This document shows positions 6,557-7,419 of a stretch of DNA of 7,419 nt, piece by piece. How positions within the stretch are numbered: the stretch's first letter is position 1; every line of letters starts with the position of its first letter. The stretch spans positions 1 to 7,419 of the forward strand of contig JAFYIF010000084.1 in the NCBI GenBank assembly GCA_017538775.1, read 5' to 3'. The position numbers were made by a program, and so were the translations under genes. This DNA is from Oscillospiraceae bacterium. GTDB lineage: Bacteria; Bacillota; Clostridia; Oscillospirales; Oscillospiraceae. Under the pieces are notes generated by a model, which did no database searches, was not told the origin of the DNA, and saw only the letters and a program-made list of their open reading frames with translations.

Positions 6557-6949
6557 AAAATTCTGGACGCGCTGCAAAAGAACGGCTCCCCGCTCCCGGA
6601 GTTTGAGACGGACGAGGCCCACGACTACTTCATCACACGGATCTTCCTGCGGGAAGGGTTTTATGATTATCAGTCTCCGGACCATGCGGAAAACGGCGTA
6701 GAAAATGGCGCAGTTCTTTTCCCGGAAACCGTGAAAAGCCTTCTGGCCGACTATGCCCCAAAAAGGCGAACGACTGCTGAACATATCCTGACTGCGCTTC
6801 TGGAGAATCCCCGGATCACGATTGCCAAACTGTCTGCCGATACTGGCATAGCGAAACGAACGATCCAGCGCTATCTGCGCGAGTTTCAGGCTGCCGGCGT
6901 TTTGAAACGCGAGGGCAGCGACGTTCGCGGCGCATGGGTTTTGCAATAA
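6557..6949 (+). pseudogene. 5'-truncated remnant of an AlbA/Schlafen-type ATP-binding transcriptional regulator
   Basis: The frame is open from a stop at 6554-6556 to TAA at 6949 and encodes 130 residues without any ATG or good start near the beginning; the first GTG is at 6731 with no clear SD. The early part, ILDALQKNGSPLPEF then YFITRIFLREGF, is characteristic of the C-terminal region that follows the ATPase-like domain in large (about 400-500 residue) AlbA_2/Schlafen-domain proteins of the COG2865 type. The last 65 residues form a winged helix (ENPRITIAKLSADTGIAKRT, then IQRYLREFQAAGVLKREGS, then GAWVLQ), again as in that family. The N-terminal AlbA and ATPase domains are missing, so it is a relic. 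In the A6 tract at 6555-6560, one extra base would join this frame to an upstream open frame reading EIKK, so a homopolymer frameshift may also be present. A short protein from the GTG at 6731, carrying only the winged helix, is the alternative. Confidence 0.75.
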
Positions 6950-7006
6950 ACGCGCTCCGCCTGGCCAGTGCGGACGAGCGGAACAGGGACGAGAATCAGA
7001 TAGGCA

Positions 7007-7042
7007 GGAGCTGTAGCAAAATGTAAACTCTGCTACAGCTCC
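7007..7042. repeat. Perfect 12-bp inverted repeat (hairpin)
   Basis: GGAGCTGTAGCA (7007-7018) and TGCTACAGCTCC (7031-7042) are exact reverse complements around a 12-base AT-rich loop. Neither side is followed by a convincing T-tract, so it is not a standard terminator. It could be an mRNA 3' stem, a palindromic intergenic repeat of the genome, or a protein-binding dyad. Confidence 0.7.
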
Positions 7043-7097
7043 CGTTCTATGTCCAGGAAAATACTCTCTCATTGCACATTCTGTGCGCATGTGCCAT

Positions 7098-7130
7098 CCG
7101 CTTTCACCAGCGGCCGATCGGTCTTTTTTT
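7098..7130 (+). terminator. Possible weak terminator before glgB
   Basis: CCGC (7098-7101) can pair with GCGG (7110-7113), or GGCC with GGTC around GATC (7112-7123). Seven T residues follow (7124-7130). The T-tract is good but both stems are only four pairs. It would end plus-strand transcription converging on the branching-enzyme gene. Confidence 0.3.
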
Positions 7131-7176
7131 CCTATGGTGCAGGTCCCGGCAGGACCTCCGCGCTTCCAGTTCTCTC

Positions 7177-7419
7177 CTATGCCTCCACCCGCTCCAGCGC
7201 CACGCCGCTGCGGCAGGGGAGGTAGATTTGGATGCCGGTGCCGAAGGGGGTGTCGGCGCTGCGGTAGATCCGGTCCATGCCGATGCGGTCCTGGCCGCCC
7301 CAGGGCCAGTGGTCGGTGGACAGGGCCGCCCGGTAGCCGCCGGGGCCGGTCAGGCGGGTGTCCAGGAAGACGCCCTCCTGGGACTGGGTGGGGTGCAGGT
7401 TGAAGGCGAAGAGGACGCC
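7177..7419 (-). CDS. glgB: 1,4-alpha-glucan (glycogen) branching enzyme, C-terminal end (partial)
   Basis: The window holds the last 80 residues and the TAG stop (7177-7179); the frame is open to the window edge. The sequence fits the C-terminal all-beta domain of GH13 branching enzymes: VLFAFNLHPTQSQ (fragment residues 2-14) matches the family's VF.FNFHP.xS strand, GPGGYRAALSTD followed by GGQDRIG (26-47) matches the P-G-x-Y-R..L.SD...GG..R block, and IQIYLPCRSGVAL (63-75) matches the final I.VYLPsRtal.L strand. The enzyme makes alpha-1,6 branches in glycogen by cutting and transferring alpha-1,4 chains. The catalytic TIM barrel lies outside the window, so assignment rests on this domain only; another GH13 enzyme with the same C-domain is possible. 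The style fits the eukaryote-like branching enzymes more than the E. coli type. It converges on the toxin-antitoxin island. Confidence 0.75.
   Translation of the reverse strand, partial: GVLFAFNLHPTQSQEGVFLDTRLTGPGGYRAALSTDHWPWGGQDRIGMDRIYRSADTPFGTGIQIYLPCRSGVALERVEA

Larger units (their letters stand above)
6950..7176. other. Non-coding stretch between the remnant and glgB
   Basis: I see no supported gene here. The contents are a weak imperfect dyad near 6953-6980, a perfect long hairpin (7007-7042), a possible weak terminator (7098-7130) and a small hairpin AGGTCC-CGGCA-GGACCT at 7141-7157 just past the end of the branching-enzyme gene. The last could mark the 3' end of that transcript but has no T-tract on the minus strand. 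Confidence 0.5.

Noticed and set aside
6518..7090. A 190-codon minus-strand frame across the regulator relic.
   Set aside because: The plus strand gives a recognisable family-specific protein segment; the minus-strand reading has no recognisable features.
7083..7403. A 106-codon plus-strand frame near the right edge.
   Set aside because: It is Arg/Gly/Pro/Cys-rich shadow sequence opposite the branching-enzyme end and non-coding DNA, with no SD or motifs.

Overview
The window reads as chromosomal DNA from a high-GC member of the Firmicutes, most likely a gut-type Clostridia of the Oscillospiraceae kind. The basis is the gene order gdpP-rplI-dnaB, typical of Firmicutes, combined with very GC-rich coding sequence and Shine-Dalgarno sites close to the full anti-SD complement. 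The placement is an inference from protein style and synteny, not from a marker gene.

Positions 1-4569 (minus strand) hold a compact housekeeping operon, transcribed right to left: gdpP (membrane c-di-AMP phosphodiesterase), rplI (ribosomal protein bL9), dnaB (replicative helicase) and tilS (tRNA-Ile lysidine synthetase, cut by the window edge). rplI/dnaB overlap by one base (TAATG) and dnaB/tilS by four (ATGA), which indicates translational coupling. A 177-base divergent intergenic region (4570-4746) carries a probable extended -10 promoter for the operon and a long perfect hairpin with a TTCG loop that would form the extreme 5' end of the gdpP mRNA. On the plus strand the same hairpin is followed by a T-tract.

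Positions 4747-5807 (plus strand) hold a single-gene unit: a sugar-1-phosphate nucleotidyltransferase whose C-terminus looks like domain IV of phosphomannomutase, followed by a clean intrinsic terminator. It resembles an internally shortened version of the known guanylyltransferase-phosphomannomutase fusion proteins.

Positions 5808-7176 look accessory, with lower GC and different codon usage. They contain a complete Phd/YefM-RelE/ParE toxin-antitoxin operon with its own promoter (direct repeats lie on the -35 and -10) and a likely terminator. After it comes the 5'-truncated C-terminal remnant of an AlbA/Schlafen-type ATP-binding regulator with a winged helix, then a non-coding stretch with a perfect 12-bp hairpin. 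At 7177-7419 (minus strand) the GC-rich core resumes with the C-terminal end of a glycogen branching enzyme.

I found no CRISPR array, rRNA, tRNA or intact mobile element. The least ordinary items are the shortened nucleotidyltransferase/PMM-IV protein, the Asn in place of His in the GdpP GGGGH motif, the palindromic leader of gdpP, and the small accessory island.
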